Shown here one piece after another: positions 45,641 to 55,353 of a DNA stretch of 64,000 nucleotides; position 1 is the first letter of the stretch, and each line of letters begins with the position of its first letter. Source of the DNA: Sphingobacterium thalpophilum (lineage in GTDB: Bacteria > Bacteroidota > Bacteroidia > Sphingobacteriales > Sphingobacteriaceae); contig NZ_LR590484.1 of assembly GCF_901482695.1 (NCBI RefSeq), positions 1,116,001 to 1,180,000 of the forward strand, written 5' to 3'. The notes beneath the pieces were generated by a model. The model made no database searches. It was not told where the DNA came from and was given only the letters and a program-made list of their open reading frames with translations. Position numbers and translations under genes: made by a program.

Positions 45641-46894
45641 TTAAGCTTTATATTTTTTTACAATGACGGTAGCATTGTGACCACCAAACCCAAATGTGTT
45701 GCTCAACGCCGCATTTACGGTACGTTTTTGCGCTTGGTTGAATGTAAAGTTCAATTTATTATCTATTTCCGGATCGTCCGTAAAATGGTTTATTGTCGGT
45801 GGCACAATATCATTCTGTACCGCCAAAATAGACGCGATTGCTTCAATAGCACCCGCAGCTCCCAAAAGGTGTCCGGTCATTGATTTCGTCGAACTGATAT
45901 TCAATTTGTAAGCATGCTCACCAAACAGATCGACAATAGCTTTAGTTTCGCTAATATCGCCTACTGGTGTAGAAGTGCCATGCACATTGATATAGTCAAT
46001 ATCTGAGAAATTCAGACCTGCATCATTGACAGCCATTGTCATGGCCAGTTTGGCACCCAAACCTTCCGGATGCGAAGCTGTAATATGATGTGCATCAGCA
46101 CTCATGCCGCCCCCGGCGATTTCAGCATAGATCTTCGCTCCTCTGGCCAAGGCATGTTCTAAACTTTCTAGAATCAAAGCGCCAGAACCTTCTCCCGAAA
46201 CGAAGCCATCTCTGTCCTTATCAAAAGGGCGAGACGCTGTTTTAGGATCATCATTTCTTGTTGACAAGGCATGCATGGCATTGAAGCCACCAATCCCCGC
46301 CTCATTTACTGTTGCTTCCGAACCGCCTGTAACAATTACGTCAGCTTTTCCCAATCGGATATAGTTAAAAGCATCAATCATGGCGTTGGTTGCAGATGCG
46401 CAGGCAGACACTGCCGAAAAGTTGGGGCCACGAAGGCCATGGCGCATAGAAATATGTCCAGGAGCAATATCAACAAGCATCTTGGGAATAAAAAAAGGAT
46501 TGAAACGTGGTGTCCCATCCCCTTTGGCAAAGTTGGCAACCTCTTCCGTAAAAGTGGTCAGCCCCCCAATTCCCGAGCCCCAGATTACTCCAATACGATT
46601 GGTATCTAATTTTTCAAAATCTAAGCCAGCATCTTTGATTGCCTCATCAGTAGAAGCAATCGCATACTGTACAAAAGGATCGACTTTACGAGCTTCCTTA
46701 CGATCCATAAAATCATGTGGATCAAACCCCTTTACCTCACACGCAAACTGAGTTTTAAATTTTGACGCATCAAAATGCGTAATAGGAGCAGCTCCGCTTA
46801 CACCATTTATTAATGCCTCCCAGTAAGCCGGGACAGTATTACCAATTGGTGTAAGGGCGCCTAATCCTGTTACTACTACTCTTTTAAGCTCCAT
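45641..46894 (-). CDS. fabF: Beta-ketoacyl-ACP synthase II
   Basis: Elongating condensing enzyme of fatty acid synthesis. The 417-residue product has the active-site cysteine in NFSAVSACASATNAM, the first histidine in INVHGTSTPVGD, the second in STKSMTGHLLGAAGAIEA, and the glycine-rich end NTFGFGGHNATVI. It follows acpP after 27 bases, the standard order. Confidence 0.97.
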   Translation of the reverse strand: MELKRVVVTGLGALTPIGNTVPAYWEALINGVSGAAPITHFDASKFKTQFACEVKGFDPHDFMDRKEARKVDPFVQYAIASTDEAIKDAGLDFEKLDTNRIGVIWGSGIGGLTTFTEEVANFAKGDGTPRFNPFFIPKMLVDIAPGHISMRHGLRGPNFSAVSACASATNAMIDAFNYIRLGKADVIVTGGSEATVNEAGIGGFNAMHALSTRNDDPKTASRPFDKDRDGFVSGEGSGALILESLEHALARGAKIYAEIAGGGMSADAHHITASHPEGLGAKLAMTMAVNDAGLNFSDIDYINVHGTSTPVGDISETKAIVDLFGEHAYKLNISSTKSMTGHLLGAAGAIEAIASILAVQNDIVPPTINHFTDDPEIDNKLNFTFNQAQKRTVNAALSNTFGFGGHNATVIVKKYKA

Positions 46895-46921
46895 TTATTA
46901 CGATTAGCCTAATTAAATTAG

Positions 46922-47158
46922 TTAGTTAACGTTTTTTTCTAAATAAGCGATTGCTTGACCAACAGTACCAATAGTCTCTGCTTGATCATCAGGAATAGCA
47001 ACGTTGAATTCTTTTTCAAACTCCATGATCAACTCAACAGTGTCAAGTGAATCAGCACCTAAATCATTAGTGAATGAAGCTTCTGGTGTTACTTCGTTTT
47101 CGTCAACACCTAATTTTTCAACGATAATTGCTTTTACTCTTGAAGCGATATCTGACAT
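46922..47158 (-). CDS. acpP: Acyl carrier protein
   Basis: Carries growing acyl chains on 4'-phosphopantetheine. From the ATG at 47158 the product is 78 residues, the usual length, with the attachment serine in [15 protein letters not shown]. An upstream in-frame start at 47221 would add 21 non-family residues and would begin upstream of the predicted promoter -7 region, so it is rejected. It is the first gene of the acpP-fabF unit. Confidence 0.96.
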   Translation of the reverse strand: MSDIASRVKAIIVEKLGVDENEVTPEASFTNDLGADSLDTVELIMEFEKEFNVAIPDDQAETIGTVGQAIAYLEKNVN

Positions 47159-47191
47159 GATTTTATAGTTTAATTGTTTAATAAATCTGTG

Positions 47192-47222
47192 CAAAGAAAA
47201 ATAAATTTCATCAAAATTCAAA
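47192..47222 (-). promoter_or_regulatory. Promoter of acpP
   Basis: On the minus strand TTTG (47219-47222), 19 bases, then TTTCTTTG (47192-47199) match TTTG-N19-TAnnTTTG with one mismatch. Transcription would start near 47187, about 29 bases before the acpP start codon. Confidence 0.6.
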
Positions 47223-47446
47223 CCTAAATTGATATTTAGATGAAAGTCACCATGTTAGGCAACGGAACTTATTCGCGTCTTATACTAGCTAACCCACTCT
47301 ATATTAACTTAGTTCAAGTATAACAAAAATTATTTTGTATTCCAAACGCTCAGCTAATTAACTCAATTTTTACACAAAAAGTATATTCCGGCCTTAAAAT
47401 AATTAGTACCTTCGTTAGCACAGGAACGAATAAAATTAACAATAAA

Positions 47447-47941
47447 GTGGTCAATAAGTTAGTAGCACGGTTAGATATGGATATGGACGAAGAACTGGAT
47501 TTTATCCTGCTTGCCATCACTTGCCCGCTTAAAGATTACCGCCTCTGCCACTTCATCAATAAAGAGACGACACTCAACTTTTCAAGAGGAAAAGAAAGCA
47601 AGTACGATCACGATGGCCGTCCTAAAAATAAATCCGAAGAGGAGCTGGAATACCATATCATCTTTGATGCCAAGAAAAAAATAAGCTACCATTTTACAGC
47701 CTTTCATTATCTTAGCCCCGACTCGGATACAGAATATTTTCTGATCAACAACAAAAGCATCGAGGGGACCTTTTTAATTCCTGAAAATCCCAATTTTGAT
47801 TTCTTCATCATCATCAAGAATTATATCTGCGAAGAGGACGTAGAACATATAATCAAAAGGATCAGCAAATTACCGGAAGTCGTCATTGCAAAAGAAATAT
47901 CGCCAAAAATATTGAAATCTAAAGAAAATCTCATATTTTAG
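47447..47941 (+). CDS. IPExxxVDY-family protein
   Basis: A Bacteroidota-specific protein of unknown function, found commonly just before pyruvate kinase. The 164-residue product has the expected FILLAITCPLKDYRLCHFINK segment near the start and the family-naming motif as LIPENPNFDF. The start is a GTG at 47447; the first ATG is codon 11 and would cut into the conserved region. It precedes pyk by 135 bases. Confidence 0.75.
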   Translation: MVNKLVARLDMDMDEELDFILLAITCPLKDYRLCHFINKETTLNFSRGKESKYDHDGRPKNKSEEELEYHIIFDAKKKISYHFTAFHYLSPDSDTEYFLINNKSIEGTFLIPENPNFDFFIIIKNYICEEDVEHIIKRISKLPEVVIAKEISPKILKSKENLIF

Positions 47942-48076
47942 CCGACCGTAGGTTAGTGTAGCAAATACACCCACCTTAAATCTAAATGAATTCGATTTAG
48001 TTTATGACAAGACACAACAATACAGCCTGCTGTTTGTTGTGATAAATGAAGAACATTAAAAAATACAAGATAACAG

Positions 48077-49504
48077 ATGGAAAAAGTTCAAAAAAGGACT
48101 AAAATTGTCGCAACATTAGGCCCTGCTTCGGCAGACAAACAAGTTTTGACCAACATGATTGCTAAAGGGGTTGATGTGTGCCGGTTGAATTTCTCTCATG
48201 GCAGCCAGGAAGATCACCTTAAGGTAATCGAAACTATAAATGCAATTAACAGCGAAACCGGATTCAATGTGGCCATCTTAGCCGATTTACAAGGTCCCAA
48301 GATCAGAATCGGAAAAATGAAAGAAGGAGGCGCAATCCTCGTTAACGGTGCAAAAGTTGAAATTACGACCCATGAACTCATCGGAGACGAAAATAGGATC
48401 TACATTACATATGAGAACTTTCCAAACGATGTTGAAGCCAACGAAATCATATTACTTGATGACGGAAAACTTCAACTTCGTGTTTTAGAGACCAACCATA
48501 AAGATGCTGTGACCTGCGAAGTTGTGCACGGCGGCGTGTTAACATCCCGTAAAGGCGTAAATCTACCAAACACCAAAGTATCTATCCCCTCATTGACAGA
48601 AGAAGATCTAGACAATTTAAATTTTGCTCTGGACCATGGTGCTGACTGGATCGCAATGTCGTTTGTACGTTCGGCCGATGATATCGCCCAATGTAAAAAA
48701 ATCATCGAAGCGAAAGGAAGCCATGCCCGCGTAATCGCCAAAATCGAAAAACCTGAAGCCATCGAAAATATTGATGCTATTATTGAAGCTACCGACGCGG
48801 TGATGGTGGCACGTGGAGATTTAGGGGTTGAACTTCCAATGGAAGAAGTGCCGGGACTGCAAAAAATCATCGTTCAAAAATGTAGAGATCTGTCTAAACC
48901 TGTTATCATCGCAACCCAGATGCTTGAAAGCATGATCACAACGCCACGTCCTACACGTGCCGAAGTGAATGATGTGGCCAATTCTGTATTGGACGGAGCA
49001 GATGCTGTCATGTTGAGTGGTGAGACTTCCGTTGGCGAATTCCCTGAAATTGTCATCGAAACCATGAGCAAAATCATTATTCACGTGGAACAAACATCTT
49101 ATCCATATTATAATGAGAAAGTTAGTGAGATCCACGACGGTACTCTGATTCCTGATGCAATTTGCGCTTCATCGGTATACCTGGCACAGAAAACTGACGC
49201 TTCTGCAATCGCGGTACTGACTTCTTCTGGCGCGACGGCATTCGAGATCGCCAGCTACAGACCCAATGTGGATATCCTGGTATTCACAGGCACACAGAAA
49301 TTACTGAAACAACTCAGCTTATTATGGGGTGTCAAGACATTTATCTACGACAAATTCGAAAGCACTGACGGTTCCATCCATGACGTGAATAAGTTTATCG
49401 TAAAAAACAACTATGTCAAACCGGGCTCTATTATTATCAATACAGCCTCTACACCACTGATCGAAAAAGGCAAAACAAACACCATCCGTGTTTCCCAGCT
49501 GTAA
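48077..49504 (+). CDS. pyk: Pyruvate kinase
   Basis: Last step of glycolysis, phosphoenolpyruvate to pyruvate with ATP formation. The 475-residue product begins KRTKIVATLGPAS and has the active-site motif VIAKIEKPEAIENIDAIIEATDAVMVARGDLGVELP, the substrate region ATQMLESMITTPRPTRAEVNDVANSVLDGADAVMLSGETSVG, and the C-terminal allosteric domain. It ends in a perfect-palindrome terminator. Confidence 0.97.
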   Translation: MEKVQKRTKIVATLGPASADKQVLTNMIAKGVDVCRLNFSHGSQEDHLKVIETINAINSETGFNVAILADLQGPKIRIGKMKEGGAILVNGAKVEITTHELIGDENRIYITYENFPNDVEANEIILLDDGKLQLRVLETNHKDAVTCEVVHGGVLTSRKGVNLPNTKVSIPSLTEEDLDNLNFALDHGADWIAMSFVRSADDIAQCKKIIEAKGSHARVIAKIEKPEAIENIDAIIEATDAVMVARGDLGVELPMEEVPGLQKIIVQKCRDLSKPVIIATQMLESMITTPRPTRAEVNDVANSVLDGADAVMLSGETSVGEFPEIVIETMSKIIIHVEQTSYPYYNEKVSEIHDGTLIPDAICASSVYLAQKTDASAIAVLTSSGATAFEIASYRPNVDILVFTGTQKLLKQLSLLWGVKTFIYDKFESTDGSIHDVNKFIVKNNYVKPGSIIINTASTPLIEKGKTNTIRVSQL

Positions 49505-49522
49505 TGAAACAGCAATAGAAAT

Positions 49523-49560
49523 AAAAAACGGGGTTCTTGAATTCAAGAACCCCGTTTTTT
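49523..49560. terminator. Perfect palindromic bidirectional terminator
   Basis: A 38-base perfect palindrome: AAAAAACGGGGTTCTTGAA followed by its exact complement. The hairpin is flanked by A and T runs on both strands and so serves pyk and the convergent small gene, whose stop codon touches it. Confidence 0.9.
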
Positions 49561-49879
49561 ATTTCTTCGGATACAGGGAATCTATCCGTAATTTAAAATC
49601 CTTGACTTTTACAGAATCTCCCAGCATCCTGTTCCGCAGGGTATCTACCCTATTCTTCCTTCTGGGTATCCTGCCCGTTCCCGGCATCGGAGCGAGACTA
49701 TCCACATTTTTGAACTTTTTTACCGGCATCTTATATTTTGCCGAACTGGTATCCAGGCCGAGAACCGGCATTTTGGACGGTCTATCCTGCAGCAAGGGGC
49801 GCTGCTCTTTCAATTTCACCTGACCGAAGGCTATTCCGGCTATAAAAGATAATGCCAATGACAATACATAACTTTTCAT
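49559..49879 (-). CDS. Small exported protein of unknown function
   Basis: The 106-residue product has a signal peptide (MKSYVLSLALSFIAGIAFG) and a basic, Pro/Lys-rich mature part (KLKEQRPLLQDRPSKMPVLG, KKFKNVDSLAPMPGTGRIPRRK). No family is recognised. It diverges from the sensor kinase gene 150 bases away, so it may be under its control, which is an inference from position. Confidence 0.6.
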   Translation of the reverse strand: MKSYVLSLALSFIAGIAFGQVKLKEQRPLLQDRPSKMPVLGLDTSSAKYKMPVKKFKNVDSLAPMPGTGRIPRRKNRVDTLRNRMLGDSVKVKDFKLRIDSLYPKK

Positions 49880-49983
49880 AACACAACCTATTTTTAATCA
49901 CTAATTTACAACAATCAGAACCCAAAAATAAAGTTATTGCTGTTAAACATTGTTAAAACCGCATTAAAACAAGTTAGCATCTT

Positions 49984-49991
49984 TATATTTG
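49984..49991 (+). promoter_or_regulatory. Possible promoter of the sensor kinase gene
   Basis: TATATTTG fits TAnnTTTG about 40 bases before the start codon; no TTTG is present at the -33 distance. Confidence 0.4.
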
Positions 49992-50029
49992 TAACAAAGC
50001 TCTCATCAGCCGGAAAAAGAAAAATTTAA

Positions 50030-51862
50030 ATGAAAAAAAATAGTATTGTATTGATCATTGGACTGATGTCGCTAGCCCTCGTCGGAGTGCTGGCTATGCA
50101 ATTCTATTTTCTGCGGGACTCCTACCGCCAAAAGTCCCAGCTTTTTGACGAATCCGTCAATGCGGCCTTAACCGCTGTTGCCGGCAAACTCGAAAGACGG
50201 GAAGTCGTGGACTTTGCAAAAGTGCAGCAAGAGCGTAATATCGAAAAATCCAAACGGGAACAGGCGAAACAGCAACTTTTGGCCGAACAGGTAGAAATAC
50301 AATATAAGATTGAACGTCTGAAAAGCAAGCAACATGCGATATATGCCAAGTATAAAGAACAGGAGGATCAACTACGTGCCTTATATCCCAATGTGATCGA
50401 AATCAAAAATTCGTTTTACGAAACCTATATCAAAAGACCCGAATATCAGAAATATATCAAATTCTCGGTCTCAAATGAGCTGACCGATGATAATCTTGTA
50501 CAAGCTTTTATCGTACTGAATGCTTCAAAGGTAGACAACCCGGTCGACGGCAAAGATGACAGCACCCGTTTTGTGATTCCATTGATTGATCCAATGGCTA
50601 ATCTACAGACAAAATTCAGGGTGGCCACACTGCCCCCCAAAGAAGATTCGAAACTTTCAAAAACCATCTCTGACCTGGAGAAAAGACTGGATTTTCTGAA
50701 CAGGCAAAACTCTTGGCAGGTTTTCAATGTCTATGACTCCGTGGCCATGCTGGGAGGCAAAAAGGCAGACTATATCGAGGACGTCGCCATCGGTATGGAG
50801 CTGGCAAACAGACCACTGAAAGACAGGATCAACATCATTACTGTCCAGGACCTTTTGAAGGATGAATTGGCTCAGCGCGACATCAAAGTCCCCTTTAATA
50901 TTGAGATTTGGAGCACAACCAATATTTTACTGACCAACATTCTGAACGAAGCTACGTTAAACAACTCGAAGAATACCACGAAATACTCGACCCCTTTATT
51001 TAAAGGGGATATCGGTGCAGCACCGGGCAAACTTACAATCTATTTTCCCAACAAAAAGGCCATTATTGCAGACAACATGGGCTATCTGTTGCTGCCAATG
51101 CTTGCATTATTGTTCTTGTTGGTCGGCTGTTTTGCCTATACGCTCATTATCATTTTTAGGCAGAAGAAAGTATCCGAAATGAAAACGGACTTCATCAACA
51201 ACATGACTCACGAGTTTAAAACACCTGTAGCTACGATCATGATTGCAAGTGAATCGCTCAAAGATCCGGATATTAATGCGGATCACAACCGCGTGCAAAA
51301 ACTGGCCAATATCATTTACGACGAAAACGTACGTCTGGGCAACCATATCGAGCGGGTACTTGATCTGGCGAGGCTGGAAAAGGAGACCCTGAAACTTAAC
51401 CGCGAAGATGTACATATCAATGATCTTGTCTCAGCGGTCACAGATAGCATGCAATTGCGGATGCAGAATATCGGCGGAAAATTCAGCATCGACCTGGCCG
51501 CCACAAAAGATCTCGTCGTAGGGGACGAGCTGCATTTTTCGAATGTATTCTACAACCTTTTGGACAATGCGATTAAATACAGCAAAGGCAACCTGCACGT
51601 CCAGATTAATTCCAAAAATACAGGGGACAGCATTGTTGTCACGATCACGGATAACGGGATCGGCATGAGCCGCGACCATCTGCAAAAGATTTTTGACCAG
51701 TTTTACCGCATCCCCACAGGGAATGTTCATAACGTTAAAGGTTTTGGTCTGGGACTGAGCTATGTTCAGGATATTTTAAGAAGACTCAACGGCAGGATTA
51801 CCGTAAAAAGTGAGAAAGACAAAGGCACAACCTTTGAAGTAATTTTGCCCTTAAAAAAATAA
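50030..51862 (+). CDS. Sensor histidine kinase, RprX-like
   Basis: Inner-membrane two-component sensor of 610 residues. One membrane segment lies at about 5-25 and a second at about 350-372 (LLLPMLALLFLLVGCFAYTLIII). The region between them is periplasmic, with a coiled coil at about 60-115. The kinase core has the phospho-accepting His in FINNMTHEFKTPVATI, the N box NVFYNLLDNAIKYSKG, G boxes DNGIGMS and GFGLGLSYV. The architecture resembles Bacteroides RprX. The partner response regulator begins 54 bases later. Confidence 0.9.
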   Translation: MKKNSIVLIIGLMSLALVGVLAMQFYFLRDSYRQKSQLFDESVNAALTAVAGKLERREVVDFAKVQQERNIEKSKREQAKQQLLAEQVEIQYKIERLKSKQHAIYAKYKEQEDQLRALYPNVIEIKNSFYETYIKRPEYQKYIKFSVSNELTDDNLVQAFIVLNASKVDNPVDGKDDSTRFVIPLIDPMANLQTKFRVATLPPKEDSKLSKTISDLEKRLDFLNRQNSWQVFNVYDSVAMLGGKKADYIEDVAIGMELANRPLKDRINIITVQDLLKDELAQRDIKVPFNIEIWSTTNILLTNILNEATLNNSKNTTKYSTPLFKGDIGAAPGKLTIYFPNKKAIIADNMGYLLLPMLALLFLLVGCFAYTLIIIFRQKKVSEMKTDFINNMTHEFKTPVATIMIASESLKDPDINADHNRVQKLANIIYDENVRLGNHIERVLDLARLEKETLKLNREDVHINDLVSAVTDSMQLRMQNIGGKFSIDLAATKDLVVGDELHFSNVFYNLLDNAIKYSKGNLHVQINSKNTGDSIVVTITDNGIGMSRDHLQKIFDQFYRIPTGNVHNVKGFGLGLSYVQDILRRLNGRITVKSEKDKGTTFEVILPLKK

Positions 51863-51916
51863 CACGTTCCTTTTTTGTATATTCAAGGAACATTAGTGAA
51901 AATTAATAGATTCATT

Positions 51917-52606
51917 ATGCAAAAGATATTATTAGCAGAAGATGATCCCAATTTGGGGGATCTTTTAAAGGATTATCTCGAATTAAAGGGAAAGTTTGAT
52001 GTTACGCTCTGCACTGATGGAGATGAAGCTGTTTCCCAGTTCAAAAAGAACGATTATGACTTATGCATTTTTGATGTCATGATGCCCAAAAAGGATGGCT
52101 TTACCGTCGGGCGTGAAATCCGTAAAATAAACAGTACCGTACCGATCATCTTCGCCACTGCCAAAGGCATGATGGAAGATAAGACCGAAGCCTTTGAACT
52201 GGGCGGCGATGACTATATTACCAAACCATTCCGTGTGGAGGAACTTCTGCTGCGTATTAATGCCCTGCTGAAACGTAGCGTAAGAGACAAAGAAGAAGAA
52301 GTCGTCGCTGACAAATTTGAAATAGGAGACTACTACTTTGATTATACCAGCCAGCAGATTTCTTACAAAGGTCAGACACAGAAGCTATCTACAAAAGAGG
52401 CCGAATTGCTACGCTTGCTTTGCCTGAAGAAGAATGATGTATTGACCCGTGAAGAGGCGCTGTTAAAAATATGGCACGACGACAACTATTTTACCGGAAG
52501 AAGTATGGATGTATTTCTCAGCAAATTGCGCAAATATCTGAGGGAAGATAGTAAAGTAGAAATTGTCAATGTGCACGGAAAGGGCTATAAGCTGCTGGTC
52601 AGCTAA
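51917..52606 (+). CDS. OmpR-type response regulator, RprY-like
   Basis: DNA-binding partner of the upstream kinase. From the ATG at 51917 (a TTG start 14 codons earlier is less likely) the 229-residue product has a receiver domain with the acidic pair in LLAEDDPN, the phospho-accepting Asp in CIFDVMMPKKDG and the lysine in YITKPF. A winged-helix output domain follows (QKLSTKEAELLRLLCLKKND, GRSMDVFLSKLRKYL). A hairpin terminator follows. Confidence 0.93.
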   Translation: MQKILLAEDDPNLGDLLKDYLELKGKFDVTLCTDGDEAVSQFKKNDYDLCIFDVMMPKKDGFTVGREIRKINSTVPIIFATAKGMMEDKTEAFELGGDDYITKPFRVEELLLRINALLKRSVRDKEEEVVADKFEIGDYYFDYTSQQISYKGQTQKLSTKEAELLRLLCLKKNDVLTREEALLKIWHDDNYFTGRSMDVFLSKLRKYLREDSKVEIVNVHGKGYKLLVS

Positions 52607-52615
52607 AACAAGGGC

Positions 52616-52655
52616 AGATGGAGACAGTAATAGGTCTCCATCCGCCGTTTTAATG
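52616..52655 (+). terminator. Terminator after the response regulator
   Basis: GATGGAGAC pairs exactly with GTCTCCATC across eight bases, extended by GGC/GCC, and is followed by GTTTTA. Confidence 0.6.
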
Positions 52656-52722
52656 AAAAGAAGAAAATAAAACATTTTTATCTTTAGCAGATTATAAAAA
52701 ATAAATGCGCTTTTATAAAAAA

Positions 52723-52754
52723 TTTGCATATCAGAAATAAATGTTCTAACTTAG
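52723..52754 (+). promoter_or_regulatory. Promoter of the metE riboswitch transcript
   Basis: TTTG (52723-52726), 20 bases, then TAACTTAG (52747-52754) fit the Bacteroidota promoter with one base difference. It lies directly before the first stem of the riboswitch, so the transcript would begin near its 5' end. Confidence 0.55.
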
Positions 52755-52756
52755 CC

Positions 52757-52862
52757 TCGCTTATAGAGAAAGGCAGAGGGAATAGACCCGATGAAGCCTT
52801 AGCAACCTGTCTCTTGACAAGGTGCTAAATTCTACCCTACTTAATATGGGAATGATAAGCCG
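52757..52862 (+). ncRNA. SAM-I riboswitch (S-box)
   Basis: The core reads GAGGGAATAGACCCGATGAA then GCCTTAGCAACC, the S-box signature, with the closing stem P1 formed by GCTTAT (52759-52764) and ATAAGC (52855-52860). Further hairpins lie between (TTGACAA region and CCCTAC...ATATGGG). Binding of S-adenosylmethionine should lower metE expression. Downstream CCTTCTCTCT (52884-52893) is partly complementary to the AGAGAAAGG of the 5' side, a candidate switch, but no clear terminator is seen. Confidence 0.92.
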
Positions 52863-52935
52863 AAGTCACCGAATTCTAGTGTGTCCTTCTCTCTAGCAAG
52901 AAATATAGTTGAAAAGAAACATTAAAAACATCATT

Positions 52936-55248
52936 ATGTTATTGACTAACAATTTAGGTTACCCGCGTGTGGGCGCATTCCGCGAATTGAAAAAAGCCAA
53001 TGAGGCCTATTGGGCTAAAAAATCTTCTGTTGAGGAATTATTGGAGGCAGCAAAAAAAATTCGTGAGGGCAATTGGAAAACGCAAAAAGATGCTGGAATA
53101 GATTTAATTCCTTCTAACGACTTTTCTTTTTATGATCAGGTACTGGACTTAAGCCTTACGGTAGGTGCAATTCCAGCCCGATACCACTCACTATTGAGCA
53201 AGGTAGATAATAATTACAGCTTAGATTTATATTTTGCTATGGCTCGTGGTTTCCAGCAAGATGGAATCGACGTGACTGCCATGGAAATGACCAAGTGGTT
53301 GGATACCAACTACCATTACATGGTGCCTGAATTCACCAAGGACCAACAATTCAAGTTGACTTCTGAAAAATTTCTGAATGAATATAACGAAGCGAGATCG
53401 TTGGGCATCGAAACGAAACCAGTTTTATTGGGCCCGATCACTTACCTATTGATCGGTAAAGAGAAAGAAGCTGGATTCAACCGCATCGACCTATTGGACA
53501 GATTAATTCCTGTATACGAACAGATCTTAGCTAAATTGGCTGAGGCCGGTGCGCAATACGTTCAGATTGATGAGCCATTCCTTGCATTGGATCTGGATGA
53601 AAAAGTAAAAGCGCTGTATCAGCCTACTTTTGAGAAGCTGGCAGCTGCAGCCAAAAACATTAAATTGATCGCGACAACTTATTTCGAAGCTTTAAAAGAC
53701 AATGAGGATATCGCTGTCAATTTGCCGGTTCATGCCTTGCATTTGGATCTGGTACGCGGCGAAAATCAACTGGATACCGTATTACCAAAAGTACCTGCCT
53801 CTCTAACCCTATCTTTGGGTATTGTGGAAGGGCGTAACATCTGGAAAAACGACTATGAAAAATCGTTGGTTAAAATCAAACAGGCCGTAGATGCTCTGGG
53901 CAAAGACCGCGTCTGGATCGCGCCATCATCATCACTACTGCATGTTCCGTTCGACCTGGACAACGAACACAACGAGCAGTCATTACCGGCTGAGGTGAAA
54001 AATTGGCTGGCTTTCGCAAAACAAAAATTAGCCGAAGTAAAAGACCTTGCTGTATTGGCAGATGGTGAAGTAGACGCTGCGACCGCAGAACGCTTTGAAG
54101 CAAACAAAGCTGCTGCAGAAAGCCGCCGTACTTCCCCATTGATCCATAGACCCGAAGTAAAAGAACGCACCAACAATATCACCGATGACGATGCAAAACG
54201 TACATCACCATTCGCTGTACGTAAAGCTGCACAACAGGCTAAATTTAACTTGCCTGCATTTCCAACGACGACAATCGGTTCTTTCCCACAGACAAAAGAT
54301 GTGCGCAAATGGAGAGCAGACTTGAAAAAAGGCGCTATAACGCAAGAAGAATACGATAAAGCAATCGCAGAGGAAACAGAAAATACAATCCGTCTGCAGG
54401 AGCAATTGGACATCGATGTATTGGTGCACGGCGAATTCGAACGTAATGACATGGTCGAGTACTTCGGCGAACAGCTGGCTGGATATGCGTTCACGCAAAA
54501 TGGCTGGGTGCAGTCATACGGCTCGCGTTGTGTAAAACCACCGATTATCTACGGAGATGTGTACCGTCCAAAAGATATGACCGTACGTTGGTCATCCTAT
54601 GCACAGTCCTTGACAAACCGCCCTGTAAAGGGAATGTTGACCGGTCCTGTAACGATTCTACAATGGTCTTTTGTACGTAACGATCAACCTCGTTCAACGA
54701 CGACTTACCAAATCGCGCTGGCCATTCTGGACGAAGTACAAGCATTGGAAAAAGCAGGGATCAAGATTATTCAGATTGACGAGCCTGCAATCCGTGAAGG
54801 GTTGCCATTGCGCAAAGCTGACCAAAAAGACTACCTCAACTGGGCAGTACGTGCGTTCCGTGTATCTTCATCCAACGTTGCCGATGATACACAGATCCAT
54901 ACACACATGTGCTATTCAGAGTTCAATAATGTGATTGAAGACATCGCTGCTATGGATGCCGACGTCATCACAATTGAAACTTCACGTTCACAGATGAAAC
55001 TATTGAATGCTTTCGCCGGAGATTTCAAATATCCAAATGATATTGGCCCGGGCGTTTACGACATCCACTCTCCACGTGTACCGAGCAAAGACGAGATGGT
55101 AGACCTATTGCGTAAAGCAAAAGCGGTCGTTCCAGCTGAACAACTTTGGGTCAATCCTGACTGTGGACTGAAAACTCGCGCATGGCCAGAAACCAAAGCA
55201 GCTTTAGAGTCTATGGTTGAAGCAGCAAAAACTTTAAGAGCCGAATAA
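52936..55248 (+). CDS. metE: Cobalamin-independent methionine synthase
   Basis: Transfers a methyl group from methyltetrahydrofolate triglutamate to homocysteine. The 770-residue product (ATG at 52936, giving MLLTNNLGYPRVGAFRELK; the upstream TTG at 52909 is not family-like) has the duplicated barrel. The C-terminal catalytic part carries zinc ligands His/Cys in IHTHMCYSEFN, Glu in VITIETSRS and Cys in LWVNPDCGLKTR. The gene is controlled by the SAM-I riboswitch upstream and ends in a clear terminator. Confidence 0.97.
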   Translation: MLLTNNLGYPRVGAFRELKKANEAYWAKKSSVEELLEAAKKIREGNWKTQKDAGIDLIPSNDFSFYDQVLDLSLTVGAIPARYHSLLSKVDNNYSLDLYFAMARGFQQDGIDVTAMEMTKWLDTNYHYMVPEFTKDQQFKLTSEKFLNEYNEARSLGIETKPVLLGPITYLLIGKEKEAGFNRIDLLDRLIPVYEQILAKLAEAGAQYVQIDEPFLALDLDEKVKALYQPTFEKLAAAAKNIKLIATTYFEALKDNEDIAVNLPVHALHLDLVRGENQLDTVLPKVPASLTLSLGIVEGRNIWKNDYEKSLVKIKQAVDALGKDRVWIAPSSSLLHVPFDLDNEHNEQSLPAEVKNWLAFAKQKLAEVKDLAVLADGEVDAATAERFEANKAAAESRRTSPLIHRPEVKERTNNITDDDAKRTSPFAVRKAAQQAKFNLPAFPTTTIGSFPQTKDVRKWRADLKKGAITQEEYDKAIAEETENTIRLQEQLDIDVLVHGEFERNDMVEYFGEQLAGYAFTQNGWVQSYGSRCVKPPIIYGDVYRPKDMTVRWSSYAQSLTNRPVKGMLTGPVTILQWSFVRNDQPRSTTTYQIALAILDEVQALEKAGIKIIQIDEPAIREGLPLRKADQKDYLNWAVRAFRVSSSNVADDTQIHTHMCYSEFNNVIEDIAAMDADVITIETSRSQMKLLNAFAGDFKYPNDIGPGVYDIHSPRVPSKDEMVDLLRKAKAVVPAEQLWVNPDCGLKTRAWPETKAALESMVEAAKTLRAE

Positions 55249-55268
55249 TTCTTAAACTATATCGTAAG

Positions 55269-55300
55269 AGCCCAAGGTGAGATCCATCTTGGGCTTTTTT
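55269..55300 (+). terminator. Terminator after metE
   Basis: AGCCCAAGGTG pairs with CATCTTGGGCT and is followed by six T, a standard intrinsic terminator. Confidence 0.88.
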
Positions 55301-55353
55301 GTCACTCGTGATAACCGTCGGTAGTAACAGAGGCAGCACTATATTTAGTCAGC

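Noticed and set aside
53853..54494. 213-codon open frame on the minus strand inside metE
   Set aside because: It is opposite a strongly conserved metE frame; its Ser/Cys/Arg-rich product matches no family and has the look of antisense translation.
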